Source: Cellulosimicrobium funkei (GTDB taxonomy: Bacteria > Actinomycetota > Actinomycetes > Actinomycetales > Cellulomonadaceae). From it: a stretch of DNA of 64,000 bases. Positions 52,370 through 60,449 of the stretch are shown here, piece by piece; position 1 is the first letter of the stretch; every line of letters starts with the position of its first letter. The position numbers were made by a program, and so were the translations under genes. The DNA lies in NCBI RefSeq assembly GCF_001019615.1, contig NZ_JNBQ01000014.1, forward strand, positions 18,321-82,320, written 5' to 3'. The notes below the pieces were generated by a model. That model had not been told where the DNA came from. It searched no databases and saw only the letters and a list, made by a program, of their open reading frames with translations.

Positions 52370-53548
52370 GTGCCGAACCCGTCGCTGCCGACCTCGTCCT
52401 CGCCCGAGCCCCTCGTCCCGGAGGCCACCCCGAGCGTCTCCGACCCGAGCCCGATCGCCCTCGTCGACCGGGAGGGCGTGCGCGCCGGGGTCGACGAGGC
52501 CCTGCACGTCACGACCGCCGCGCTGCGCGACGAGCTCACCTCCACGCACCCCGACGCGGACCCGCTCGCCGACGCGACGGACGAGCTGGTCGCCGGGGGC
52601 AAGCGCCTGCGCGCCGCCTTCTGCTACTGGTCCTGGCGTGCGCACGGCGGCGACCCGGACGGCCCGCATCGCGACGTCGTGCTCCGCGCAGGTGCGGCGC
52701 TCGAGCTGTTCCAGGCCGCGGCGCTCTTCCACGACGACGTCATGGACGCGTCCGACACGCGGCGCGGGCACCCGACCGCGCACCGCGCGTTCGGGGCACG
52801 GCACCGCGCGCTCGGCTGGTCGGGCGACGCCGACCGGTACGGCGAGAACACGGCGATCCTGCTCGGAGACCTCGCGCTCATCGCGAGCCACCGCGAGCTG
52901 GGCGACGCGCTCGACGCCCTCCCCGCCGACGTCGCGACGCGGTCGCGCGTCGTGTTCGGGCGCATGCAGACCGAGGTGATCGTGGGGCAGTACCTCGACG
53001 TGCAGGCGCAGGTGCTGCCGTGGGGCGACGACCCCGCGGCCGACGAGCTGCGCGCGCGGGCCGTGATCCGGTCGAAGTCGGCGCGCTACAGCGTCGAGCA
53101 CCCGATCGCGCTCGGCGCCGCGCTCGCCGGGGCTGACGAGGCCGCCGTCGCCGCGACGAGCGCGTTCGGGCTGCCCGTGGGCGAGGCGTTCCAGCTCCGC
53201 GACGACGTGCTCGGCGTGTTCGGGGACGCGCGCGTCACGGGCAAGCCCGCGGGCGACGACCTGCGCGAGGGCAAGCGCACGGTGCTCGTCGTGCGCGCGC
53301 TCGCCGCGGCGACGCCCGCGCAGCGCGACCTCCTGCTCACGCACCTGGGCGACCCGGACCTCGACGCGGGCACGGTCGAGGAGCTGCGCGCCGTGCTCGT
53401 CGAGACCGGTGCGCGCGACGCCGTGGAGTCGCTCATCGCCGAGCTCACCGACCGGGCGTCGTCGGCCCTCGCCGGCGCGGGGCTCGACGAGCCCGGGGCC
53501 GCGATGCTCGGGCTGCTCGCGCGGGCCGCCGTCGAGCGCACCGCCTGA
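52370..53548 (+). CDS. Trans-isoprenyl diphosphate synthase (polyprenyl synthetase)
   Basis: The 392-residue enzyme elongates allylic diphosphates with IPP. First Asp-rich motif FHDDVMDASDTRRG, second LRDDVLGVFGD, and the GGKRLRAAF start are all present, with the KPAGDDLREGKRT segment. The residues just before the first motif (AAALFHDD) suggest a medium-chain product (C20 or longer), but this is uncertain. Position next to the Rv2175c/pknL pair matches idsA2 (Rv2173) in M. tuberculosis. The GTG is leaderless, six bases after TAGGCT (52358-52363). Confidence 0.9.
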   Translation: MPNPSLPTSSSPEPLVPEATPSVSDPSPIALVDREGVRAGVDEALHVTTAALRDELTSTHPDADPLADATDELVAGGKRLRAAFCYWSWRAHGGDPDGPHRDVVLRAGAALELFQAAALFHDDVMDASDTRRGHPTAHRAFGARHRALGWSGDADRYGENTAILLGDLALIASHRELGDALDALPADVATRSRVVFGRMQTEVIVGQYLDVQAQVLPWGDDPAADELRARAVIRSKSARYSVEHPIALGAALAGADEAAVAATSAFGLPVGEAFQLRDDVLGVFGDARVTGKPAGDDLREGKRTVLVVRALAAATPAQRDLLLTHLGDPDLDAGTVEELRAVLVETGARDAVESLIAELTDRASSALAGAGLDEPGAAMLGLLARAAVERTA

Positions 53549-53590
53549 CGCCGGGTCGGGCAGGTCGGCCGAGCGCGTCGGACGAGCGGG

Positions 53591-54016
53591 TCAGAGCTCG
53601 GACTGCGCGACGCGCCGCACGCGCGCCTTGTGGCCGCTCAGGAGCGTGTCCAACGGAGGCTCCCCCAGCTCGGCGTGCGGCGCGAACAGCCACTCGAGGA
53701 TCTCGGCGTCGTCGAAGCCGGCGTCGGTGAGCACGACGATCGTGCCCTGGAGGCTCGACAGGACGCCGACGCGGCCGCTCTCGTCCGGACGGCCGGCGTT
53801 CGCCGGGTCGACGAGGTGCAGCGGCACGAGGAACCGAGCGGGGATCTGGAACGTCGTCCGCTCGCCGCGCTTCACGCCGACGACGCGGCGCTCCTGGACG
53901 ATCCGGCGCACCTTGCCGACGTCCGTGCCGAGCGCCTCGGCGACGTCGGGGAGGGTCAGCCACTCGCCGACCAGGTCGTCGAGGGTCGGGCGGGGGCTGG
54001 GGTCACGGTCGGTCAC
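53591..54016 (-). CDS. Rv2175c-like DNA-binding protein, likely PknL substrate
   Basis: The 141-residue protein has a winged helix-like N-terminal half (LTLPDVAEALGTDVGKVRRIVQERRVVGVKRG) and a C-terminal domain (VVLTDAGFDDAEILEWLF) matching M. tuberculosis Rv2175c, which is phosphorylated by the neighbouring kinase PknL. Here too a PknL-like kinase gene lies divergently 92 bp away. The GTG is leaderless, six bases after TAGGCT (54028-54023). Regulatory targets are unknown. Confidence 0.88.
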   Translation of the reverse strand: MTDRDPSPRPTLDDLVGEWLTLPDVAEALGTDVGKVRRIVQERRVVGVKRGERTTFQIPARFLVPLHLVDPANAGRPDESGRVGVLSSLQGTIVVLTDAGFDDAEILEWLFAPHAELGEPPLDTLLSGHKARVRRVAQSEL

Positions 54017-54108
54017 CGGGCAAGCCTACGGCGTGCCTCCACACGACGACCACGCCGTGCGCGCCCGCGCTCACCGGATCGCGACGCCCGGCCACCTAGA
54101 CTCTCCCC

Positions 54109-56136
54109 GTGGCCACCGTGACGACCGATCCCCTCGTCGGCCGCCTGGTCGACGGGCGGTACGAGGTCGTCTCGCGCATCGCGCGAGGCGGCATGGCGAC
54201 GGTCTACCTGGCCGTCGACCGGCGGCTCGAGCGCGAGGTCGCGCTCAAGGTCATGCACGCCCACCTCGCCGAGGGTGCGTCGGGCGCCGACTTCGTCTCG
54301 CGCTTCCGCCGGGAGGCGCGCGCGGCGGCCCGCCTCACGCACCCCGGTCTCGTCGCCGTGTACGACCAGGGGCTCGACGGCGACACGAGCTACCTCACGA
54401 TGGAGTACGTGGCGGGCTCGAACCTGCGCCGCGCGATGCTCACGGAGCGCACGCTGCCGCTCGGCCGCACGCTCGACGTGCTCGAGGACGTCCTCGACGC
54501 TCTCGCCGCCGCCCACCGCGCCGGGCTGGTGCACCGCGACATCAAGCCGGAGAACGTGCTGGTCGACACCGAGGGGCGGCTCAAGGTCACCGACTTCGGG
54601 CTCGCGCGCGCGGTCAACGAGGTCACGGCGACGACGACCGGCACCATCCTCGGGACCGTCGCCTACCTCTCCCCCGAGCTCATCGCGACGGGCGCGTGCG
54701 ACGCGCGGACCGACGTCTACGCCGTGGGGATCCTCGCCTACGAGATGCTGCTGGGCACGGTCCCGCACACCGGCACGACGCCCATCCAGGTCGCGTTCCA
54801 GCACGTCAACAACGACGTGCCGCCGCCCTCGGACGTCGCCCCGTGGATCCCGCCGGAGGTCGACGACCTGCTGTGCGCGCTCGCCGCGCGCGACCCCGCG
54901 GACCGCCCGGCCGACGCCGGCGCCGCCCTCGCGCTCGTCCGCTCGGTCCGGGCGGCGCTCGACCCGGCCGACCTCGAGCGGCGCGTCGAGCCGCCCGCGG
55001 CCGCGGGCGTCGTCGACCCCGCCCGAGGCGCGGAACCCGGCCCGACGGCGGAGCACCGTGCGGCGGCGACGGCGCCCCTCGCCGCGCTCAGCCTCCAGGA
55101 CCGTGAGGCCGCCGGCCTCACGGAGCCGCTCGCCGTGGGGCACGTCGTCGCCCCGACGACACGGCCGGGCCCGCCACCGCCTCCGGCTCCCCCGGCCACG
55201 GCCCGAGGCCGCGGCCGGGGCCGTGCCCTCGTCTGGTCGCTGGTCGTGCTGCTCGTCCTCGCGGGCGTCGGTGGCGGCGCGGCCTGGTGGTTCTCGTCCG
55301 GCCCGGGCGCGTACACGCAGGTCCCCGACGGCCTCGTCGAGGTGTCCCGCACCGAGGCCGCAGCGATCCTCGACGGCGCGAACCTCGACCACACGGTCGA
55401 GGAGCGCTACGACGACACCGTGCCCGAGGGCGCCGTCGTCGAGACCGACCCTCCGTCCGGCGAGCCGGTGCGCAAGGACGGGAGCGTCCAGCTCGTCGTC
55501 TCGAAGGGCGTCCGGATGCTCACGGTGCCGACCGGCCTCGTGGGCGCCACGCAGGTGGACGCCACGTCCGCGCTGGAGGGCGCGGACCTGACGGTCGGCG
55601 ATCCCGTCGCGAAGGCGCACGACGAGGTCCCGGAGGGCCAGGTCATGGCGGTCACGGACGGCGACGGCAACCCGATCGAGGAGGGCGCCACGATCCGGCA
55701 CGACGTTCCCGTCGTGCTCACGGTCTCGTCCGGCCCGGCGCCCGTCGTCGTCCCGCAGGTCACGGGCTCCCAGAAGGACGCCGCGATCAAGGCCCTGGAG
55801 GACCAGGGCCTCGAGCCCGCGGTCACCGAGGAGTACTCCGAGTCCGTCGCCGCGGGTCTCGTGATCCGCCAGGACCCCGAGCAGGGCAGCGACGCGCACC
55901 GGACGGACACGGTGAACGTCGTCGTCTCGCTCGGCCCCCCGCTCGTCGAGGTGCCCGACACCTACGGCACCAACGTCAAGGCGGCCGAGAAGGCCCTGCG
56001 CGACGCGGGCTTCGAGGTCGAGGTCCGCCACCCGCAGGGCATCAGCCCGCTCAACATCGTCTACGCCCAGGACCCGCCGGGCGGGGACGGCCGCACCGCG
56101 CCCAAGGGCTCGACGATCGTCATCAACGTCTTCTGA
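54109..56136 (+). CDS. PknL-like serine/threonine protein kinase with PASTA repeats
   Basis: The 675-residue protein has an N-terminal Hanks-type kinase (about residues 18-275): GGMATVYLAVD, VALKVM, VHRDIKPENVL (Asp144) and VTDFGLA; a Pro-rich juxtamembrane region; one membrane helix (about 373-395); and four extracellular PASTA domains (about 400-675). PASTA kinases sense peptidoglycan fragments or lipid II and regulate growth and division. The GTG is leaderless, six bases after TAGACT (54097-54102). Divergent to the Rv2175c-like gene, as pknL is in mycobacteria; canonical PknL lacks so many PASTA repeats, so PknB-like function is also possible. Confidence 0.92.
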   Translation: MATVTTDPLVGRLVDGRYEVVSRIARGGMATVYLAVDRRLEREVALKVMHAHLAEGASGADFVSRFRREARAAARLTHPGLVAVYDQGLDGDTSYLTMEYVAGSNLRRAMLTERTLPLGRTLDVLEDVLDALAAAHRAGLVHRDIKPENVLVDTEGRLKVTDFGLARAVNEVTATTTGTILGTVAYLSPELIATGACDARTDVYAVGILAYEMLLGTVPHTGTTPIQVAFQHVNNDVPPPSDVAPWIPPEVDDLLCALAARDPADRPADAGAALALVRSVRAALDPADLERRVEPPAAAGVVDPARGAEPGPTAEHRAAATAPLAALSLQDREAAGLTEPLAVGHVVAPTTRPGPPPPPAPPATARGRGRGRALVWSLVVLLVLAGVGGGAAWWFSSGPGAYTQVPDGLVEVSRTEAAAILDGANLDHTVEERYDDTVPEGAVVETDPPSGEPVRKDGSVQLVVSKGVRMLTVPTGLVGATQVDATSALEGADLTVGDPVAKAHDEVPEGQVMAVTDGDGNPIEEGATIRHDVPVVLTVSSGPAPVVVPQVTGSQKDAAIKALEDQGLEPAVTEEYSESVAAGLVIRQDPEQGSDAHRTDTVNVVVSLGPPLVEVPDTYGTNVKAAEKALRDAGFEVEVRHPQGISPLNIVYAQDPPGGDGRTAPKGSTIVINVF

Positions 56137-56160
56137 CGCGACGGCGACCGGCAGCGGCGT

Positions 56161-56214
56161 CCTCAGCTGCGGTCCTCAGCGGCAGTCCCTCAGCGGCAGT
56201 CCCTCAACGGCGCA
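56161..56214. repeat. Tandem 13-14-bp repeat covering the aroG stop codon
   Basis: Four imperfect copies of CCTCAGCGGCAGTC follow each other (13, 14, 14 and 13 bases). Read on the minus strand each copy contains TGA; the last copy holds the stop of the DAHP synthase gene (56206-56204). Because the spacing is not a multiple of three, the next two TGAs fall in the other two frames. Confidence 0.75.
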
Positions 56215-57553
56215 GCATCTCCGCGACCTGGAACGCCATCTCCAGCGACTGCTGGTGGTTGAGGCGCGGGTCGACCAGGGTCTCGTAGCGCAGGGCCAGG
56301 CCCGCGTCGTCGATCTCCTCGCTGCCACCCAGCACCTCGGTGACGTCGTCGCCCGTGAGCTCGACGTGCAGCCCGCCCGGGACGGTGCCCGCGGCACGGT
56401 GCACCTCGAAGAACCCGCGGACCTCGTCGAGCACGTCGTCGAAGCGACGCGTCTTGTAGCCGCTCGCGGACGTGATCGTGTTGCCGTGCATCGGGTCGGT
56501 GACCCACGTGACGGGCACTCCCGCCCGGGACACGGCCTCGACGAGCGGCGGCAGCGCGTCGCGCACGTTGCCCGCGCCCATGCGTGTGACGAACGTCAGG
56601 CGACCCTCGACGTCGTCCGGGTTGAGCCGGTGCGCGAGCTCGAGCGCGACGTCGGGCGTCGTGGTCGGCCCGAGCTTGACGCCGATCGGGTTCGCGACGC
56701 GCGACAGGAAGTCGACGTGCGCGCCGTCGAGCTGGCGCGTGCGCTCGCCGATCCACAGGAAGTGGGCCGACGTGTCGTACGCGTCGCCCGTGCGCGTGTC
56801 GCGGCGCGTGAGCGCGCGCTCGTAGTCCAGGACGAGGGCCTCGTGGCTCACGAAGAACTCGACCGTGCGCAGCGCGTCGAAGTCGGCGCCGCACGCGTCC
56901 ATGAAGCGGATCGCGCGGTCGATCTCCGACGCCGTCTGCTCGTAGCGCGCGTAGGCGGGATTGCGCATGAACCCGCGGTTCCACTCGTGGACCTGGCGCA
57001 GGTCGGCGAACCCGCCGGTCGTGAAGGCCCGCACGACGTTCCACGTGGCCGACGAGATCTGGTACGCCTGCACGAGGCGCTCCGGGTCGGGCACACGCGC
57101 CTCGGGGGTGAACGCGTGGCCGTTGATCATGTCGCCGCGGTACGCGGGCAGCGTCACGCCGTCGCGCGTCTCCGAGTCGGAGCTGCGCGGCTTCGCGTAC
57201 TGCCCGGCCATGCGGCCCATCTTCACGACGGGCATGCTCGCCCCGTGCGTGAGGATGACCGCCATCTGGAGGATCGTGCGGATCTTGTTGCGGATGCGGT
57301 CGGCGTTCGCCTCGGCGAACGTCTCGGCGCAGTCTCCCCCTTGGAGGAGGAACGCCTCGCCCCGCCCGGCCGCGGCCAGGCGGGAGCGCAGCGTGTCGGC
57401 CGCGGCGGGCACCACGAGCGGCGCGGAGGCCGCGAGCCGGTCCCGGACGGCGTCGAGCGCCGCCTCGTCCGGCCACGTCGGCTGCTGGAGCGCGACGAGC
57501 GTGCGGAAGTGGTCGAGCCCGGCGTCGGTCCCCGGCTCGCTCGTGGTGGTCAT
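56204..57553 (-). CDS. aroG: 3-deoxy-7-phosphoheptulonate (DAHP) synthase, class II
   Basis: The 449-residue enzyme starts the shikimate pathway by joining PEP and erythrose-4-phosphate. It is a class II (plant/mycobacterial) type: LLQGGDCAETF, GRMAGQYAKPRSS, the metal and substrate site RMGAGNVRDALP, WVTDPMHGNT and LVDPRLNHQQSLEMAF. Length and order match M. tuberculosis AroG (Rv2178c). The ATG lies 13 bases after the phosphofructokinase stop, so both are cotranscribed. The stop is inside a tandem repeat. Confidence 0.95.
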   Translation of the reverse strand: MTTTSEPGTDAGLDHFRTLVALQQPTWPDEAALDAVRDRLAASAPLVVPAAADTLRSRLAAAGRGEAFLLQGGDCAETFAEANADRIRNKIRTILQMAVILTHGASMPVVKMGRMAGQYAKPRSSDSETRDGVTLPAYRGDMINGHAFTPEARVPDPERLVQAYQISSATWNVVRAFTTGGFADLRQVHEWNRGFMRNPAYARYEQTASEIDRAIRFMDACGADFDALRTVEFFVSHEALVLDYERALTRRDTRTGDAYDTSAHFLWIGERTRQLDGAHVDFLSRVANPIGVKLGPTTTPDVALELAHRLNPDDVEGRLTFVTRMGAGNVRDALPPLVEAVSRAGVPVTWVTDPMHGNTITSASGYKTRRFDDVLDEVRGFFEVHRAAGTVPGGLHVELTGDDVTEVLGGSEEIDDAGLALRYETLVDPRLNHQQSLEMAFQVAEMLRR

Positions 57554-57566
57554 CCCGCTGCCCGGG

Positions 57567-58793
57567 TCAGTGCGCGGCGGGTGCCGCGGCGACGAGCGGC
57601 TGGCCGATGCCCTCGAGGAGCTCGCCGAACCACTGCTGCGTGACGTCGAACGCCTTGCCGCCGGCGATGCGCGGGAACTCGATCGCGCGCAGGCGGTCGC
57701 CGTTCTCCTCGTCGTGCCCGATGACGCCGGACTCTCCGCGCAGCGCGCACTCGACCGCGAGGTCGGTCATCGACTTGATGAGGCGCAGGTCCTCGGCGTT
57801 CGCGGCCGCGGCGCGCGAGAAGTAGCCGGACTTCTGGACCATGACCTTCTCGGCGCCCAGCTTGTCGGCGAACTGCTTGGCGAACCACTGGCCCGGGTTG
57901 ACGGTGTCGAGCTTGACGTGGCCGAACGGGTCGCGCTGGACCTCCTCGCCGGCCGCCTCGAGCTGCGCGACGATCTCGTGCATGCCGGCGCCCTCGGACA
58001 GGAAGATGTTGACGTTCCCCTGCTCGTCCATGATCGCCTTGAGGCGCTCGGCCTCGGCGTCGATGTCGAGCGCGAGCTCCGGCAGGAAGACGGCGTGGAC
58101 GTCCCAGCGCTCGCGCGACAGGCCGAGGGCCGGGGCCCACTCCTGCGCGTCGAGCCACTTGCGGTACTCGGCCGCGGACGCGGCGGTGAGCCACCCGCAG
58201 TGCCGTCCCATGACCTCGTGCACGATGAGCATGCGCGGGCCCGAGCGGTGCTCGCCGATGACGTTCGCCGCGAAGCCCGCGGCCTCCTCGGCCGCGGTCC
58301 ACGCGCCGAGCGACTGACGGATCGGGATCACGTCGTTGTCGATGGTCTTCGGCAGGCCCACGACGGTGAGCTCGTAGCCGTTCTCGTGGAGGTACGCGGC
58401 GAGGTCGGCCGCGGTCGTGTTCGTGTCGTCACCGCCGATCGTGTGCAGGACGTCGACGCCGTCCGCCTTGAGCTGCTCCGCGGCGACCTGCAGCGGGTCC
58501 TGACCCTCCTCGACGAGGCCGCGCTTGACGCAGTCGGCCGCGTTGGTGAGCTTGACGCGCGAGTTGCCGATCGGCGACCCGCCGAAGCGGTGCAGGATGC
58601 CGGCCTGCTTGCGACCCTCCTCGTCCACCACGATCTTCGTGCCGGTCAGCAGGCCGTGGTAGCCGTACTGGTAGGCGATGATCTCGATCTCCGGGTCGAG
58701 CTCCGTGTACCGCTCGATGAGACCCCCGACGGCGGAGGACAGGCACGGGGCGAAACCGCCCGCGGTGAGGAGGGCGACGCGACGAACCGACAT
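57567..58793 (-). CDS. 6-phosphofructokinase, pyrophosphate-dependent type by motif
   Basis: The 408-residue enzyme phosphorylates fructose-6-phosphate. Two positions that separate donor types are of the PPi kind: GGDDTNTTA (Asp123 where ATP enzymes have Gly) and PKTIDND (Lys149 where ATP enzymes have Gly). MGRHCGWL is the usual substrate motif. PPi-PFKs of this sort are known from actinobacteria such as Amycolatopsis. It is followed by aroG after 13 bases and preceded by a PlsC-like acyltransferase gene 125 bp away. Confidence 0.92.
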   Translation of the reverse strand: MSVRRVALLTAGGFAPCLSSAVGGLIERYTELDPEIEIIAYQYGYHGLLTGTKIVVDEEGRKQAGILHRFGGSPIGNSRVKLTNAADCVKRGLVEEGQDPLQVAAEQLKADGVDVLHTIGGDDTNTTAADLAAYLHENGYELTVVGLPKTIDNDVIPIRQSLGAWTAAEEAAGFAANVIGEHRSGPRMLIVHEVMGRHCGWLTAASAAEYRKWLDAQEWAPALGLSRERWDVHAVFLPELALDIDAEAERLKAIMDEQGNVNIFLSEGAGMHEIVAQLEAAGEEVQRDPFGHVKLDTVNPGQWFAKQFADKLGAEKVMVQKSGYFSRAAAANAEDLRLIKSMTDLAVECALRGESGVIGHDEENGDRLRAIEFPRIAGGKAFDVTQQWFGELLEGIGQPLVAAAPAAH

Positions 58794-58918
58794 GTGAACT
58801 CAGAACCTCTCGTAGGACGGATCCTGGCCGGACGGACGCGGTCCGGCGGGGTGGCGGCGACGGCGGCGGGCACGAACCCCGCGAGGGGTACCACGAGCAC
58901 TGCGCGACCGGCCGTCGC

Positions 58919-59704
58919 TCAGTCTACTGACGTCGCGCCGGGCTCCGGCGGCGGTTCCGGGACCTGGACGTCGGGAGCCGGGCGGCCGCCGGGCGCCCCG
59001 CCCGCCTCCTCGGACTCGGTGTGCCCCGCGGCGAGCCGCGCCTTGGCCGTCGCGGCGTAGATGTCGACGTACTCCTGGCCGGAGAGCCGCATGATCGCGT
59101 ACTGGATCTCGTCGGCGACGGCGCGCAGGATGAAGCGGTCGTTCTCCATGCCGCGGTACCGCGAGAAGTCGAGCGGCTCCCCGATGACGACCCCGATGCG
59201 CATGGGCTTGGGGATGACCTTGCCGATCGGCTGGGCGATGTTCGTGCCCACCATCGCGACCGGCACCACGGGCGCGCCCGACTCGAGCGCGAGGCGCGCG
59301 ACGCCCGTCTTGCCGCGGTACAGCCGACCGTCCGGGCTGCGCGTGCCCTCGGGGTAGATGCCGAACAGGTCCCCCTCGCGCAGGACGCGCAGGCCGGTCT
59401 CGAGCGCGGCCTCGCTCGCCTTGCCCCCGGCCCGGTCGACGGGGATCGTGCCGACGCCCCGCATGAACCCGGCCGTCAGGCGCCCCTTGACCCCCGTGCC
59501 CGTGAAGTAGTCGGACTTGCCGAGGAACTGCACCTTGCGGTCGAGGACGAGCGGCAGGATGAAGGAGTCGATGACCGCGAGGTGGTTGCTCGCGAGGATC
59601 GCACCCCCCTCGTCCGGCACGTGCTCGACGCCCCGCGTCCAGGGACGGTACAGGACCCGCAGGATCGGGCCGACCATCACCTGCTTCATGAACCAGTAGA
59701 ACAA
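58919..59704 (-). CDS. 1-acylglycerol-3-phosphate acyltransferase (PlsC-like)
   Basis: The 261-residue membrane-associated protein has the acyltransferase motifs SNHLAVIDSF (H-x4-D), GIYPEGTRSPDGRLYRGKTG, and VVPVAMVGT. It acylates lysophosphatidic acid or a related lipid. The TTG at 59704, preceded by AGGAGG, gives the family-like start FYWFMKQVMVGPILR; the longer open frame upstream is not coding. The C-terminal 30 residues are Pro/Glu-rich. It corresponds by position to Rv2182c. Confidence 0.9.
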   Translation of the reverse strand: MFYWFMKQVMVGPILRVLYRPWTRGVEHVPDEGGAILASNHLAVIDSFILPLVLDRKVQFLGKSDYFTGTGVKGRLTAGFMRGVGTIPVDRAGGKASEAALETGLRVLREGDLFGIYPEGTRSPDGRLYRGKTGVARLALESGAPVVPVAMVGTNIAQPIGKVIPKPMRIGVVIGEPLDFSRYRGMENDRFILRAVADEIQYAIMRLSGQEYVDIYAATAKARLAAGHTESEEAGGAPGGRPAPDVQVPEPPPEPGATSVD

Positions 59705-59744
59705 CGTTCCTCCTCGCGGGGTCCCGGCGCGGGACGTGCATCCG

Positions 59745-59754
59745 ACTCTAGAGT
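59745..59754. promoter_or_regulatory. Palindromic shared -10 region ACTCTAGAGT
   Basis: The 10-bp palindrome contains a -10 hexamer TAGAGT on each strand: plus 59749-59754, seven bases before the ATG at 59762 (leaderless), and minus 59750-59745, giving the acyltransferase mRNA a leader of about 34 bases with its own SD. The two hexamers share the central TA, so both promoters cannot be occupied together. Confidence 0.55.
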
Positions 59755-59761
59755 GATTCCT

Positions 59762-60394
59762 ATGGCCGCACCGAACGCCCAGCCGGACTCCCCGCAGCCC
59801 GACGACGCACCCGACCCCACGCCCGACGACGCGTCGCGGGGCCCGGAGCGCCCCGGTCCCGACGACGCGGGTGCCCGGCAGGACGATGCGCCGCACGAGC
59901 CGGCCCTCGACGTCGACGCGCAGTGGGCCGGCATCGTGGCCGAGCTCTCCGACCTGTCCGACCTCGACCGCGACGCCGGGCGCAGCGCCGAGGACGGAGA
60001 AGGGCCCGCCGACGCTCCGGACGGGTCCGCGCCGTCGCCGCGCGAGGGCCGCGACGTGCTCGGGTCGGTGCCGGTCGCGCCGTGGGTCCGCACCAGCGGT
60101 CCCCGCGACTGGCCGACGACGCCGGACGTCGAGGACCTCGAGGAGGCCGAGAGCCACTTCGTGCCGCCCGACCCGCCGCTCGTGCTCGGCCGCGACCCGC
60201 TCCTCACCATGGCGTGGGCCCTGGTCGTCGGCGTGCCGATCCTGCTGCTGGTCGTGCTCGTCGTGGTGCGTCCGTACCCGGTGATCGTCGCGCAGGTGGG
60301 CGGCGGGGCGTTCCTCGCCGGGCTCGCGATCCTGCTCTGGCGCATGCCCCACCGCCGGGACGACGACGACGAGGGCCCGGGCGCCGTCGTCTGA
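59762..60394 (+). CDS. Membrane protein with acidic disordered N-terminus
   Basis: The 210-residue protein starts with about 120 Pro/Asp/Ala-rich residues, followed by VEDLEEAESHFVPPDPPL and two transmembrane helices (MAWALVVGVPILLLVVLVVV and IVAQVGGGAFLAGLAILLW). The ESHFVPPDPP motif just before the helices is common in small actinobacterial membrane proteins of this locus; function unknown. Leaderless ATG, seven bases after TAGAGT. Confidence 0.8.
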   Translation: MAAPNAQPDSPQPDDAPDPTPDDASRGPERPGPDDAGARQDDAPHEPALDVDAQWAGIVAELSDLSDLDRDAGRSAEDGEGPADAPDGSAPSPREGRDVLGSVPVAPWVRTSGPRDWPTTPDVEDLEEAESHFVPPDPPLVLGRDPLLTMAWALVVGVPILLLVVLVVVRPYPVIVAQVGGGAFLAGLAILLWRMPHRRDDDDEGPGAVV

Positions 60395-60405
60395 CGCCCG
60401 GGCCC
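60373..60405 (+). terminator. GC hairpin spanning a stop codon
   Basis: Arms GGGCCCGGGCG (60373-60383) and CGCCCGGGCCC (60395-60405) are perfect complements with an 11-base loop that includes the TGA at 60392-60394. The 5' arm is thus coding. It lies between convergent genes. Confidence 0.5.
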
Positions 60406-60449
60406 CGTCAGGACCGGATGGTCGCCGGTCCGCGGCCGTCGACGGAGGC

